Positions 9,285 to 16,743 of a stretch of DNA of 64,000 bases are shown piece by piece; within the stretch, counting starts at the first letter, position 1, and each line of letters begins with the position of its first letter. The DNA is from Thioalkalivibrio sp. ALJ3 (GTDB lineage: Bacteria; Pseudomonadota; Gammaproteobacteria; Ectothiorhodospirales; Ectothiorhodospiraceae). The notes under the pieces are model-generated. The model did no database searches. It was given only the letters and a program-made list of their open reading frames with translations, and was not told the origin of the DNA. The stretch spans positions 616,586-680,585 of the forward strand of contig NZ_KB897905.1 in assembly GCF_000377205.1 (NCBI RefSeq), written 5' to 3'. Both the position numbers and the translations under genes were made by a program.

Positions 9285-10358
9285 TCAGTCGTCCGGGGTG
9301 TCCATGACGGCACTGATGCGGCGGACCACCGTGGTCAACAGCGCCATGCGCACGAACACGGCCCCGCGGGCCTGGGCGAAGTACCAGTTGTGCGGGGTGT
9401 CGTCGAGATCCGTGGACAATTCGTCACCGCGGGCCAGGGGGTGCAGGATGACCGCGCCCTTCTTGAGCGGCGAATTGCGGTCCAGTTTCAGACCCTCGCC
9501 CATGGATTCGAAGGTATCGCCCACCCAGGCAATCGCGTTGATGTAGACGACGTCCAGTTCCGGCAGCAGCGGGTCCAGTTCGTGCACTACGCGAAGTTTC
9601 AGGCCAGCCTCTTCCAGTTCTTCGCGCTGGCCGGGATCGAAGTTCTCGTCCTCACGCGAGATGATCGCTACCTCTTCGACCGCATCCGGGAACAGGCTCA
9701 GCATGCGCAGCAGCGAACGCACGGTGCGCATGCGCGAGGGCACCCCGATGATCCCGACCTTGATGCGGTTCTCCGCGGCCACGGAGCCGGTGAACAGTTC
9801 CGGTCGCCACTTGGCCAGGGTGTAGACATCGGCCAGGGCCTGGGTTGGATGCTCGTCGATGCCGTTGCCGGCGTTGACCAACGGGATACGCAGGTTCTCC
9901 AGCATGTTGTGCGCCGCCTCGCCATCCGAGGAACGCAGCACCAGCACGTCGCCGTAGTTGTTGAACATCTCGGCGATGTCCGCTAGCGACTCGCCCTTGG
10001 CGATGCCGGTGCTCTTGGGGTCGGTGATCGACATCACCGCCCCGCCCAGGCGATGCCAGGCACTCTCGAACGACAGCCGCGTGCGGGTTGAGGGCTCGTA
10101 GAACGCGCTGATCAGGATCTTGCCGGCCAGCGGCAGATGCATCAGTGCCGGCGTGGTTTCGTACTGCGCGGCCAGGCGAAAGAGCTGCAGCAATTCGTCG
10201 CGCGAGAACTGCTGACTGGAGACCACATGCGCGGCTGCCAGCTTCAGGAGCGGGTCCGGGTCTTCCTCCACCGCCTCGACTAGGGCCTTCGGCCGGTCGG
10301 TACCGGCGGCGCCGTCTTTCGGGTGGAGCACGTGCAATGGATCTTCTGTGTAGTTCAC
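9285..10358 (-). CDS. ATCase-like carbamoyltransferase with non-aspartate acceptor site
   Basis: 357 residues from GTG 10358, which has AAGGA eight bases upstream and overlaps the stop of the small gene before it (GTGA). An upstream in-frame extension runs through that small gene and is not used. Carbamoyl-phosphate residues are present: STRTR at 90-94, Lys121 in AKGES, Arg142, HPTQ at 170-173, and HPLAR at 306-310 in place of HPLPR. Arg211 (RTVRSL) is kept. The segment matching the aspartate-binding TRVQ of E. coli PyrB reads NAIA at 274-277, so Arg229 and Gln231 are lost. A different amino acceptor, possibly glutamine, is therefore likely. No pyrI or pyrC neighbours. Confidence 0.85.
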   Translation of the reverse strand: MNYTEDPLHVLHPKDGAAGTDRPKALVEAVEEDPDPLLKLAAAHVVSSQQFSRDELLQLFRLAAQYETTPALMHLPLAGKILISAFYEPSTRTRLSFESAWHRLGGAVMSITDPKSTGIAKGESLADIAEMFNNYGDVLVLRSSDGEAAHNMLENLRIPLVNAGNGIDEHPTQALADVYTLAKWRPELFTGSVAAENRIKVGIIGVPSRMRTVRSLLRMLSLFPDAVEEVAIISREDENFDPGQREELEEAGLKLRVVHELDPLLPELDVVYINAIAWVGDTFESMGEGLKLDRNSPLKKGAVILHPLARGDELSTDLDDTPHNWYFAQARGAVFVRMALLTTVVRRISAVMDTPDD

Positions 10359-10477
10359 CAGAGGCGTCCTTTTTTCCAGTCGCGAATGAACATCGCCAGC
10401 AGCAGGATCGGGGTCAGTGTGGCCACCAGCGTGGCCACCACCACGATTACGGACAGGGCGGTCGTCGAGATGATCAT
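10355..10477 (-). CDS. 40-residue single-pass membrane protein, likely accessory subunit of the adjacent symporter
   Basis: The frame reads MIISTTALSVI at its start, continues through an uninterrupted hydrophobic segment (about residues 8-31) and ends in a basic tail, RDWKKGRLW. Its ATG overlaps the symporter stop (ATGA) and its TGA overlaps the carbamoyltransferase GTG start (GTGA). AGGAGG sits ten bases before the ATG, inside the end of the symporter gene. Overlaps on both sides plus a strong ribosome-binding site make a real gene very likely despite its size. Small single-TM partners are known for several sodium symporters (for example MetS-type proteins), so an accessory role is inferred; no homology could be tested. 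Confidence 0.8.
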   Translation of the reverse strand: MIISTTALSVIVVVATLVATLTPILLLAMFIRDWKKGRLW

Positions 10478-11940
10478 GCGGTCCGGACCTCCTCGGCCGT
10501 GGCGTCGCGGGACAGGCGATCCCAGTCAAACGGCCGCGGCGCCAGCCAGGTACTCAGCACCATCACGGCCAGGGAAACGGCCGCGCCCACCAGTGCCGCG
10601 ACATAAAAACCGATCAGGAAATAGCTGGCCAGCCCAATGCCCGACCCCAGTATCATCGACCAGGCCGCGCCGTGCGGGTTCGCGCGCCGCCAGTACAGCC
10701 CGGCCACAATCGGCCAGATCGCCGAGGCCACGAACGCACCCGTGAAGTACAGCAGCTCGGCCAGCGAGCCGATGATCGGCAGCTCGCCGCGATAGCTCGC
10801 AGCCAGCCAGGTCAGCAGACCCAGCAGCACGACGATCACCTTGGTCGCGCGGAACTGATTCTGTTCACTGGCCTGCGGGCGGATGTGGCCCCGGTAGATG
10901 TCGCGGGTAACCAGGTCCGAGGTGGCCGCCAGCAGCGAGTCGAGACTCGAGGCGAGCGCGGCGAAGACCACGATGAAAACCACGATCGCGCCGGTCAGCC
11001 CGAGCACCTCGGCCGCGACCAGCGGCCCGACCATGTCCGCGGCGGGCACATTGATGCCCAGTGCCGGCGTGGCGAGGGCGATGAAGCCGGCCACGATCGG
11101 GATCGGCAACCACAGCAGTCCGCCCAGCAGGTAGGCACGGAAGCCGACGTTGCGCCCGAAGGCGAACGCGCGCGACCACCAGACGTTGGAGTGGAAGATC
11201 TCGCCCACCCCGAACAGCAGGTTGTTGAACAGGAACATGATCGCGGCCGGGAACAGCAGGCTCAGCAGTTCCGGACGCTCTTCCATCAGGTTGAAGTGGA
11301 TCGCCTCGAAGCCAACCTTGTCGATGGTCAGCCAGGCGATGAACGCCGCGCCGGCGATGATGATGATGGTCTGGATGAAGTCCGTGCCGATGACCGCGCG
11401 CAGACCGCCCAGCAGGGTGTAGATCACGCAGACGGCCAGGATCACGGTCATGCCCACGCGGTAGTCGATCCCGGCCAGGGCATTGATCAGCACCCCGCCG
11501 GCCATCGCCATCGAGACCAGCCAGCCGAAGGCGTAGATCAGAGAGACCAGCAGGAACACGCGCCAGGTGAAGGTGCCGAAGCGCAGGCGTATGAAGTCCC
11601 CGGAGGTGAAGCCGCGTGGCATCAGCTCGCGGATGCGACGCGCCAGCGGCGCGAACAGGACCAGGCCCAGCGCGCCCAGCGAATACCCGAGCATGCCCCA
11701 GACCCCCAGCTGCAGCGCCAGCTGCGGGGCAGTCATCGTAGTGTTGGCCGTCACCCAGGTGGCCATCGCAGTCGCGGTGGCCAGCGCGAGCCCCACGTTG
11801 CGACCGGCCAGCATGTGGTCCTCGGCGGTCTTGTTGTGACGACCCAGCCACCAGCCGAGCGCCACCCAGAGGATGCTGAACGCAATCAGCAGCCCCCAGG
11901 CGATGGAGGTCGGGAGGATCGGGTCGTCGAGGCCGGTCAC
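10474..11940 (-). CDS. Sodium:solute symporter (SSS family)
   Basis: 488 residues with about 13 hydrophobic segments. The SSS family signature region includes ATWVTANTTM near residue 60 and, in the later half, ASSLDSLLAATSDLVTRDIYR, typical of the segment around the second sodium site. By eye the N-terminal half resembles the urea/DUR3-like branch, but this is weak. It would couple uptake of a small solute to the sodium gradient. The GTG start has AAGGAGG upstream and overlaps the stop of the amidase gene. Position between degradative hydrolases and synthetic enzymes suggests recovery or uptake of the same compound. Confidence 0.88.
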   Translation of the reverse strand: MTGLDDPILPTSIAWGLLIAFSILWVALGWWLGRHNKTAEDHMLAGRNVGLALATATAMATWVTANTTMTAPQLALQLGVWGMLGYSLGALGLVLFAPLARRIRELMPRGFTSGDFIRLRFGTFTWRVFLLVSLIYAFGWLVSMAMAGGVLINALAGIDYRVGMTVILAVCVIYTLLGGLRAVIGTDFIQTIIIIAGAAFIAWLTIDKVGFEAIHFNLMEERPELLSLLFPAAIMFLFNNLLFGVGEIFHSNVWWSRAFAFGRNVGFRAYLLGGLLWLPIPIVAGFIALATPALGINVPAADMVGPLVAAEVLGLTGAIVVFIVVFAALASSLDSLLAATSDLVTRDIYRGHIRPQASEQNQFRATKVIVVLLGLLTWLAASYRGELPIIGSLAELLYFTGAFVASAIWPIVAGLYWRRANPHGAAWSMILGSGIGLASYFLIGFYVAALVGAAVSLAVMVLSTWLAPRPFDWDRLSRDATAEEVRTA

Positions 11941-12680
11941 GAGGCCTCCTTCACCTTCTTGATCTCGCGGATCGCCTCGTCGGTGGTCATCACGCGGGCG
12001 TAGCGATCCTTGATGGTGGTAATCGTCGCCTTCTGCATCTCCGGGGTCACCGTCGCGGTGGCGTCGTCCATCAACGTGACATAGAAGCCCAGATCACAGG
12101 CATCGCGCACGGCCGTGGATACACACTCGTTGGAGTACACGCCGACGATGAACAGCGCCGAAATGTTCAGGTTGCGCAGGATGTAGTGCAGGTTGGTCGA
12201 GTTGAAGACCCCGCTGGCGGTCTTGTCCAGCACGATCTCGTCGCCCACCGGTGCCACCTGCTCGACGAACTCCGCGTCCTTGGAGCCGGGCGCGGCATGC
12301 AGACCCAGGCGCTTGTGTCCCGGACTGCGGTCGCGGCCGTCGTGGGTCAGTGAGCGGATGCGCGTGTGGATGACCTCCAGCCCCTGCTCGCGAAACGCGT
12401 CCTGCAGCCGGCGCACGTTCGGCAGCACCGTCTGCTCCAGGCGGTTGAAGTAGTACTCCTGCGCCTCGGGCGGTACCCCCGACTGCACCGAGTCGGCGAA
12501 CACGCCGTGACCGCGCGCGGCGTCGAGGTACTGCAGGTCGATACACAGCAGGGCGACGTGATGCTCGCGCAGCTCCTGACGCAGGACCGGGGTCGTGATC
12601 AGGCTCTCCTGGTACTGCTCGCGCAGCGGATCCAGGGAGTCGTAGTCGGTGAGCTGGGAGACGTTGTCGTTATTGGCCAT
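11937..12680 (-). CDS. Isochorismatase-fold cysteine hydrolase (amidase)
   Basis: 247 residues. The catalytic triad of the cysteine hydrolase superfamily is in place: Asp48 (CIDLQ), Lys153 (LDKTASGVFN) and Cys186 (SNECVSTAVRDA). Members hydrolyse amides such as nicotinamide, ureidoacrylate, biuret and N-carbamoylsarcosine. A good AAGGA precedes the ATG, and the stop overlaps the symporter GTG by four bases. In this operon a role in removing a terminal amide or a carbamoyl group is plausible. It is not a nicotinamidase by context. No signal peptide, so the enzyme is cytosolic. Confidence 0.87.
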   Translation of the reverse strand: MANNDNVSQLTDYDSLDPLREQYQESLITTPVLRQELREHHVALLCIDLQYLDAARGHGVFADSVQSGVPPEAQEYYFNRLEQTVLPNVRRLQDAFREQGLEVIHTRIRSLTHDGRDRSPGHKRLGLHAAPGSKDAEFVEQVAPVGDEIVLDKTASGVFNSTNLHYILRNLNISALFIVGVYSNECVSTAVRDACDLGFYVTLMDDATATVTPEMQKATITTIKDRYARVMTTDEAIREIKKVKEAS

Positions 12681-12716
12681 GCCGAGCGGTCCTTGGGTCG
12701 CGGTGACGAGAAATGC

Positions 12717-13958
12717 TCACGAACGGGCGGCCAGGGCCAGGGCGCTTTGCAGCGTCAGGTTGGCGCCGGTCTCGATGTCCTCCCAGTTTGTCCATTCCGC
12801 CGCGGAATGGCTACGCCCCTGCAGGCTCGGCACGAAGATCATGCCGGTACGCGTGATCGCGCTCATGCTCTGCGTGTCGTGCGCGGCCCCGCTCGGCATG
12901 GTCAGGTACTCCAGGCCCATGCGTTCGGCCGTCGCCTCGATGGTCTGCACGATGCCCGTGTCGCAGCGCACCGGATCGATCTCGGAGAGCACATCGAACT
13001 CGAACATCAGGTCGCGCCGGCGCGCGAGGCTGGACAACGTGCGGCGGGCCGCGTGGGCCAGCGCGGTCAGGACTTTCTCGTCGGTATCGCGCACCTCGAA
13101 GGAGAACGTCGCCATGCCCGGCACGGTGTTCGCCGCCCCCGGCGAGAGCTCCACGCGGCCGATGGTCGCGCGCGAGTTCGGGCTGCCGTGTTCCTCCAGC
13201 AGTCGATTGATCTCGCCGCCGAACTCGGCCAGCCCCTGGAAGGCATCGATGCGCATGTCCATGGGCGTGGTGCCCGCATGGTTCGGCTGCCCCTTCAGGC
13301 GCACCTCCCACTTGAACAGGCCGGTGATCGCCTCGACCACGCCCACGCTCAGGCCGCGGCGATCCAGCACCGGGCCCTGTTCGATATGGGTCTCGATGAA
13401 GGCATGCAAGGTGTGCGGGTCGCGTCGGGCACTCAGCGCATCATCGGCGTTAAGTCCCCAGTCCGCCATCGCCTCGACCAGGGTGATGCCCTCGAGGTCA
13501 CGGGCATGGCTGATGCTTTCCGGAGTCAGCTTGCCGGCAATCGCCTGGGAACCAAACATGCCGCCAAACCGGCCCTCCTCGTCGGTAAAGTCGATCACCT
13601 CGAGCGGATACTGCAGCTCGACCGCGTTCTCCTTGGCCGTGCGCAGGACCTCCAGCCCGATCAGCACACCGAGCGCACCATCCAGTGGCCCGCCACCGGG
13701 CACGGTATCGAGATGCGAGCCCATGGCGACCACCGGGCGCTTGCCGTCGTAGTCCAGGCGACCGTGCAGATTGGCGGCGCCGTCTTGCCAGACATCCAGC
13801 CCCGCGGCCTCCAGCCGGCCACGAAACCACTCGCGCCCGGCACGGTCACCCTCGCTGAAGGCACGCCGGTGCAGACCACGGTCGGCATCGCGCCCGATCT
13901 GGGCCAGGTCGCTGATGTCCTGTTGCAAGCGCGGCATGTTGATCTTGAGTTCGTGCAT
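12717..13958 (-). CDS. M20-family N-carbamoyl-L-amino acid hydrolase (hydantoinase/carbamoylase, AmaB-like)
   Basis: 413 residues of the M20 amidase/carbamoylase group. Metal ligands are visible: His82 and Asp93 in GSHLDTV...LDGALG, Glu127-Glu128 in FTDEEGR, and His191 in ETHIEQGPVLD. GMFGSQAIAG is also characteristic. The group includes N-carbamoyl-L-amino acid hydrolases, allantoate amidohydrolase and beta-ureidopropionase, which release CO2 and ammonia from a ureido group. GGAGA precedes the ATG. Lying beside a carbamoyltransferase, it would carry out the opposite reaction on an N-carbamoyl amino acid. An allantoate pathway is less likely because no allantoinase or ureidoglycolate genes are present. 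Confidence 0.9.
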   Translation of the reverse strand: MHELKINMPRLQQDISDLAQIGRDADRGLHRRAFSEGDRAGREWFRGRLEAAGLDVWQDGAANLHGRLDYDGKRPVVAMGSHLDTVPGGGPLDGALGVLIGLEVLRTAKENAVELQYPLEVIDFTDEEGRFGGMFGSQAIAGKLTPESISHARDLEGITLVEAMADWGLNADDALSARRDPHTLHAFIETHIEQGPVLDRRGLSVGVVEAITGLFKWEVRLKGQPNHAGTTPMDMRIDAFQGLAEFGGEINRLLEEHGSPNSRATIGRVELSPGAANTVPGMATFSFEVRDTDEKVLTALAHAARRTLSSLARRRDLMFEFDVLSEIDPVRCDTGIVQTIEATAERMGLEYLTMPSGAAHDTQSMSAITRTGMIFVPSLQGRSHSAAEWTNWEDIETGANLTLQSALALAARS

Positions 13959-14027
13959 CGTGTTCTCCGTCAGGGCCTCCAGGCCCGGTCGCAGTGCACG
14001 CGGATCGACGGGGCGGGGCAGATGAAT

Positions 14028-14426
14028 TCAGTCGCGCGGCCGGCCGCGCAGGATGGCCACGATCAGGACCAGGAAGACGACGCCACCCAGTACAAAGAAG
14101 CCGAAGGCCCGGGTCAGGCTGTGATGCGCCACCTCGACGCGGGCCTCGTCGGCCCAGTCGTCCGCGCCCTCGGCCCTGAGGCGAAAGCGATACTCGCCAT
14201 CCGGGAGGCCGCTGATCACGCTGCTGGTATCCCCGCCGCGATAGATCACGCGGGCGTCATCGAAGTCCGGGCCGCTTGCCTGTTCGAGTTCGACTGGGCC
14301 CTCGGCGTTCCATTGCAGTGTCAGGCCGCCATCACGCGTGTCGCTGGGCGGGTCGTCGAATCGCGGCTCGGCCAGAGCAACCAGCGGCAACAGCAGCAAC
14401 AGGCTGGAGAGCAGGAGAGAGCGCAT
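14028..14426 (-). CDS. Small exported FN3-like protein with C-terminal membrane anchor
   Basis: 132 residues: an N-terminal signal peptide (LLLSSLLLLLPLVALA), a beta-rich domain of about 75 residues with fibronectin type III character (LQWNAEGPVELEQA, then LPDGEYRFRLRA), and a C-terminal transmembrane segment followed by RGRPRD. The domain would face the periplasm. It lies between the MarR gene and the carbamoylase gene, so it belongs to the same transcription unit. Its function is unknown; a structural, sensory or porin/transport-associated role is possible. Confidence 0.7.
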   Translation of the reverse strand: MRSLLLSSLLLLLPLVALAEPRFDDPPSDTRDGGLTLQWNAEGPVELEQASGPDFDDARVIYRGGDTSSVISGLPDGEYRFRLRAEGADDWADEARVEVAHHSLTRAFGFFVLGGVVFLVLIVAILRGRPRD

Positions 14427-14451
14427 GGCGCATTCCCGGCGGCAACGCCGC

Positions 14452-15000
14452 TCAGGTCTTCACCTCGAACGGCTGCAGACCGGCGCGAGGCTCGGTGGTG
14501 TTCATCGCCTCGACCAGCAGGGTCAGCCCCTGATCCAGCTCCGCCAGGCGCTCGGACGGGAGGGCGTGCAACGCGCGGTTCAACTCGCCCTGGGGGGCCG
14601 CCGGGGCATCGGACAGGAGCTCCTCCCCCTTGGGCGTGACATACAGCCGTACGATGCGCTGGTCCTTCTCCGGGCGGCGGCGCTCGACCAGCCCGCTGTA
14701 TTCCAGCTTGTCCAGCAGGTTCGAGGTGGTCGAGGCATGGACCGACAGCCGGCGAGAAAGATCGCTGACATTCAGCCCAGGCGTACGCTGCAGCTCCCAC
14801 AGGGCCCACAACTGCGAGGCGCTGATGCCACAGGCACGCTCGACGGCCCGCGAGTGCCCCTGCAGGGCGCGGATGATCACGCGCAGCTGACGGATCACGG
14901 AACGCGGCAGATCCGGTTCCCCTTCCGTCGCGGGGCGTTGAGGTTCGTTCTGGGCAGAAACAGCTGACATCACAGTCGGGCTCAGTGTGGCTATTGCCAT
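14452..15000 (-). CDS. MarR-family transcriptional regulator (EctR/CosR-like)
   Basis: Up to 182 residues. A winged helix-turn-helix is clear: ISASQLWALWELQ, then LNVSDLSRRLSVHASTTSNLL as recognition helix region and a basic wing (ERRRPEKDQRIVRLYVT). The N-terminal helix pattern IRQLRVIIRALQGHSR recalls EctR/CosR regulators of ectoine and other compatible-solute genes, which are MarR proteins of similar size; this is an eye comparison. There is no ribosome-binding site before ATG 15000, so translation may be leaderless or start at Met11 (14970). A palindrome lies immediately upstream. It heads the minus-strand operon. Confidence 0.85.
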   Translation of the reverse strand: MAIATLSPTVMSAVSAQNEPQRPATEGEPDLPRSVIRQLRVIIRALQGHSRAVERACGISASQLWALWELQRTPGLNVSDLSRRLSVHASTTSNLLDKLEYSGLVERRRPEKDQRIVRLYVTPKGEELLSDAPAAPQGELNRALHALPSERLAELDQGLTLLVEAMNTTEPRAGLQPFEVKT

Positions 15001-15004
15001 ATAG

Positions 15005-15016
15005 TTTTGTACAAAA
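15005..15016. promoter_or_regulatory. Perfect AT-rich palindrome, candidate MarR operator
   Basis: TTTTGTACAAAA is a perfect 12-bp palindrome, loosely extended by ATAGT on the left and TACTAT on the right, lying 4 bp upstream of the marR start in otherwise GC-rich DNA. MarR dimers bind such palindromes, and binding here would block transcription or initiation of its own operon. Confidence 0.55.
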
Positions 15017-15193
15017 ATACTATTAGCGCAAGTCTGGGCTACTCAGTCATTGGACAAGACGTGTACATGCGTCTATCTAGGGGAGGGGCCACGGAGATGG
15101 TCCATTCGGCCAGGTACGGCGATCTATTCCTTGCCGGCAATGCCATCATTAAGGACCGCGCTCGCGGTCAGATCTTGGGACGCACTACTACAG

Positions 15194-15211
15194 GGGACAG
15201 GGACAGGGACA
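15194..15211. repeat. Three tandem GGGACA units
   Basis: GGGACA is repeated three times without interruption in the leader between marR and the porin gene. It may be a slipped-strand tract; no function can be assigned. Confidence 0.5.
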
Positions 15212-15287
15212 GGCAGGTCGGCATCAAGAGGAGTTTGACCAAACCGGCAACGTCCGCGAAGCGCGGCCATCCATCAGAGGAGTGCAT

Positions 15288-15347
15288 ATGCTGTACACCA
15301 ATCCTCTCGCGGCGGGAATGGGTCAGTCGTCTCCCCAGAATGCTTGA
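15288..15347 (+). CDS. Possible 19-codon leader peptide upstream of the porin gene
   Basis: A short frame, MLYTNPLAAGMGQSSPQNA, starts at an ATG with AGAGGAG seven bases upstream and stops at TGA 15345-15347. The stop is directly next to the CCTCCC arm at 15348-15353 that can pair with the porin ribosome-binding site. Otherwise the 15001-15381 interval holds only the marR operator, the GGGACA repeats and this leader. Expression is unproven. Confidence 0.35.
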   Translation: MLYTNPLAAGMGQSSPQNA

Positions 15348-15373
15348 CCTCCCTGACGGACCTTTTCGGGAGG
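15348..15373 (+). promoter_or_regulatory. Hairpin that can sequester the porin ribosome-binding site
   Basis: CCTCCC at 15348-15353 is complementary to GGGAGG at 15368-15373, which is part of the porin Shine-Dalgarno GGGAGGAG. The 14-base loop and six G/C-rich pairs would mask the site unless a ribosome on the upstream leader frame opens it. Confidence 0.45.
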
Positions 15374-15381
15374 AGAACAGC

Positions 15382-16587
15382 ATGGACAAGTACACGTTGT
15401 GCCGGCCCCTGGGTATGGGGCTGTCCGGAGCCATGGCGCTAACCTTGGCCCTTAGCCCGCAGTCCGCGGCCGCCGAGTACGACGGCATCCAGGTGGGGAA
15501 TCTGACCATCGGGGGCGCCCTGCGGGCGAACTACATCCTGGGCGACTACCCCGATGGCGATCGCCGCGAATGGGGCAAAGGGGGCGACTTCACCCTGGAT
15601 ACCGCCCGCATCAACCTGGATTACGAGAATGGCGCCTGGCTCGGGAAGCTCGAGTATCGCTGGTACGAGGGATACAACATGCTGCATACCGGCTGGGTCG
15701 GCTATCAATTCGACAACGAGAGCCAGCTCGAAGTCGGCGTGACCCGCGCGCCCTTCGGTCCCGGACCCTGGGGTGTCTCCCAGAGCTGGTTCTTCGACCA
15801 GCACTATTACCTCGGCCTGTCGGACAACATGAACCTCGGCGCCAAGTACACGATGCCGATGGGCGACTGGACCTGGGATTTTGCCTATTTCTATTCCGAT
15901 GCCGGTTCCTACTCGGGTGATACCGAAGACAGCGCCCGCTACTCCTACGACGTCGTAAACGAGACCGGAGACGGTTACGAAGAGCGTAACCAGGTGAATA
16001 TCCGCGGCATTTACAGCATCCCCGATACCGAACACGAGGTGGGCTTCTCGGCGCAGTACGGAGAGCTGCGAAGTCGCGGGCCTCAGGATGACGGAGACCA
16101 CTTCGCAGTATCCGGCCACATGGTCAACAGCTGGGGCAACTGGACACTAGCCAGCCAGCTGACCTATTACAAAATGGATGTGGACGAACACACGCTGCTC
16201 GACGGCAGCGTCACAGACCGCCGCATTGACATGGGCGCGTACGACTTTCCGAATACCGTGGCCACCGAGGGCTGGGTGCCGGCAATCTCGCTCAGCTACT
16301 ACCACGAGACGCCAAACATCGGATGGCTCGACTTCGTGATCCCCTATGCCGAATTCAGTTCCGTGGTGAAGCGCGAGAGCGATTTCAACAACAGCGATCT
16401 TCTGGTTCTGGGTGCCGCCTGGGGCCGAGGCAACTGGTACATCTACACCGATCTCGCCTACTCCAACGGCAACGAGTTTGTTGGTGGCAACCGTCGGGGC
16501 GACAACCCGTTCGGCGACCGTCTCGGTGCTAACGAGGACGACAACTGGGAGGCCCGCTTCAACATCAACTTCGGCTACTACTTCTGA
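15382..16587 (+). CDS. Porin-like outer-membrane beta-barrel protein
   Basis: 401 residues from ATG 15382, chosen because GGGAGGAG lies just upstream and a signal peptide follows at once (ending ALSPQSAAA near residue 31). The frame is open further upstream to 15007 but that part has no protein character. The mature chain alternates aromatic and polar residues (for example LEYRWYEGYNML, WTWDFAYFYS) and ends in Phe (FGYYF), the C-terminal signal for outer-membrane barrel assembly. It is rich in acidic residues. It precedes a betaine-type carrier and faces the marR operon, so passage of small solutes is likely but the substrate is unknown. Confidence 0.75.
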   Translation: MDKYTLCRPLGMGLSGAMALTLALSPQSAAAEYDGIQVGNLTIGGALRANYILGDYPDGDRREWGKGGDFTLDTARINLDYENGAWLGKLEYRWYEGYNMLHTGWVGYQFDNESQLEVGVTRAPFGPGPWGVSQSWFFDQHYYLGLSDNMNLGAKYTMPMGDWTWDFAYFYSDAGSYSGDTEDSARYSYDVVNETGDGYEERNQVNIRGIYSIPDTEHEVGFSAQYGELRSRGPQDDGDHFAVSGHMVNSWGNWTLASQLTYYKMDVDEHTLLDGSVTDRRIDMGAYDFPNTVATEGWVPAISLSYYHETPNIGWLDFVIPYAEFSSVVKRESDFNNSDLLVLGAAWGRGNWYIYTDLAYSNGNEFVGGNRRGDNPFGDRLGANEDDNWEARFNINFGYYF

Positions 16588-16743
16588 CGCAGATGCAGGA
16601 AGTAGCGGGCTTCATGCGGATGAGACCATGCGCTTCGGGGCCACAAAAACAAGGCACATTCACGACGCCGGACCCCCGCAGCCCGTACACGGATGGACCA
16701 AAGGCTGTCGGCGGTTCCGGACCTGTTTTCCAAGGAGGAGATC

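Noticed and set aside
9285-10358. Housekeeping aspartate carbamoyltransferase for pyrimidine synthesis
   Set aside because: No pyrC, pyrI or pyrR neighbour, acceptor residues changed, and placed in an operon of amidohydrolases and a symporter. Not excluded without knowing the rest of the genome.
10359-10529. Extension of the carbamoyltransferase to 10529
   Set aside because: Pro/His/Gly-rich out-of-family sequence that overlaps the 40-residue gene in another frame; GTG 10358 has a proper ribosome-binding site.
7178-13958. Allantoin/ureide catabolic operon
   Set aside because: M20 and cysteine-hydrolase enzymes fit, but allantoinase, ureidoglycolate enzymes and carbamate kinase are absent, and an ATP-consuming AsnB-like enzyme does not belong in such a pathway.
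15194-15211. CRISPR-like or satellite repeat
   Set aside because: Only three direct six-base units without spacers.
15007-15381. N-terminal extension of the porin frame up to 15007
   Set aside because: No ribosome-binding site, no protein-like composition, and it would bury the signal peptide that starts at 15382.
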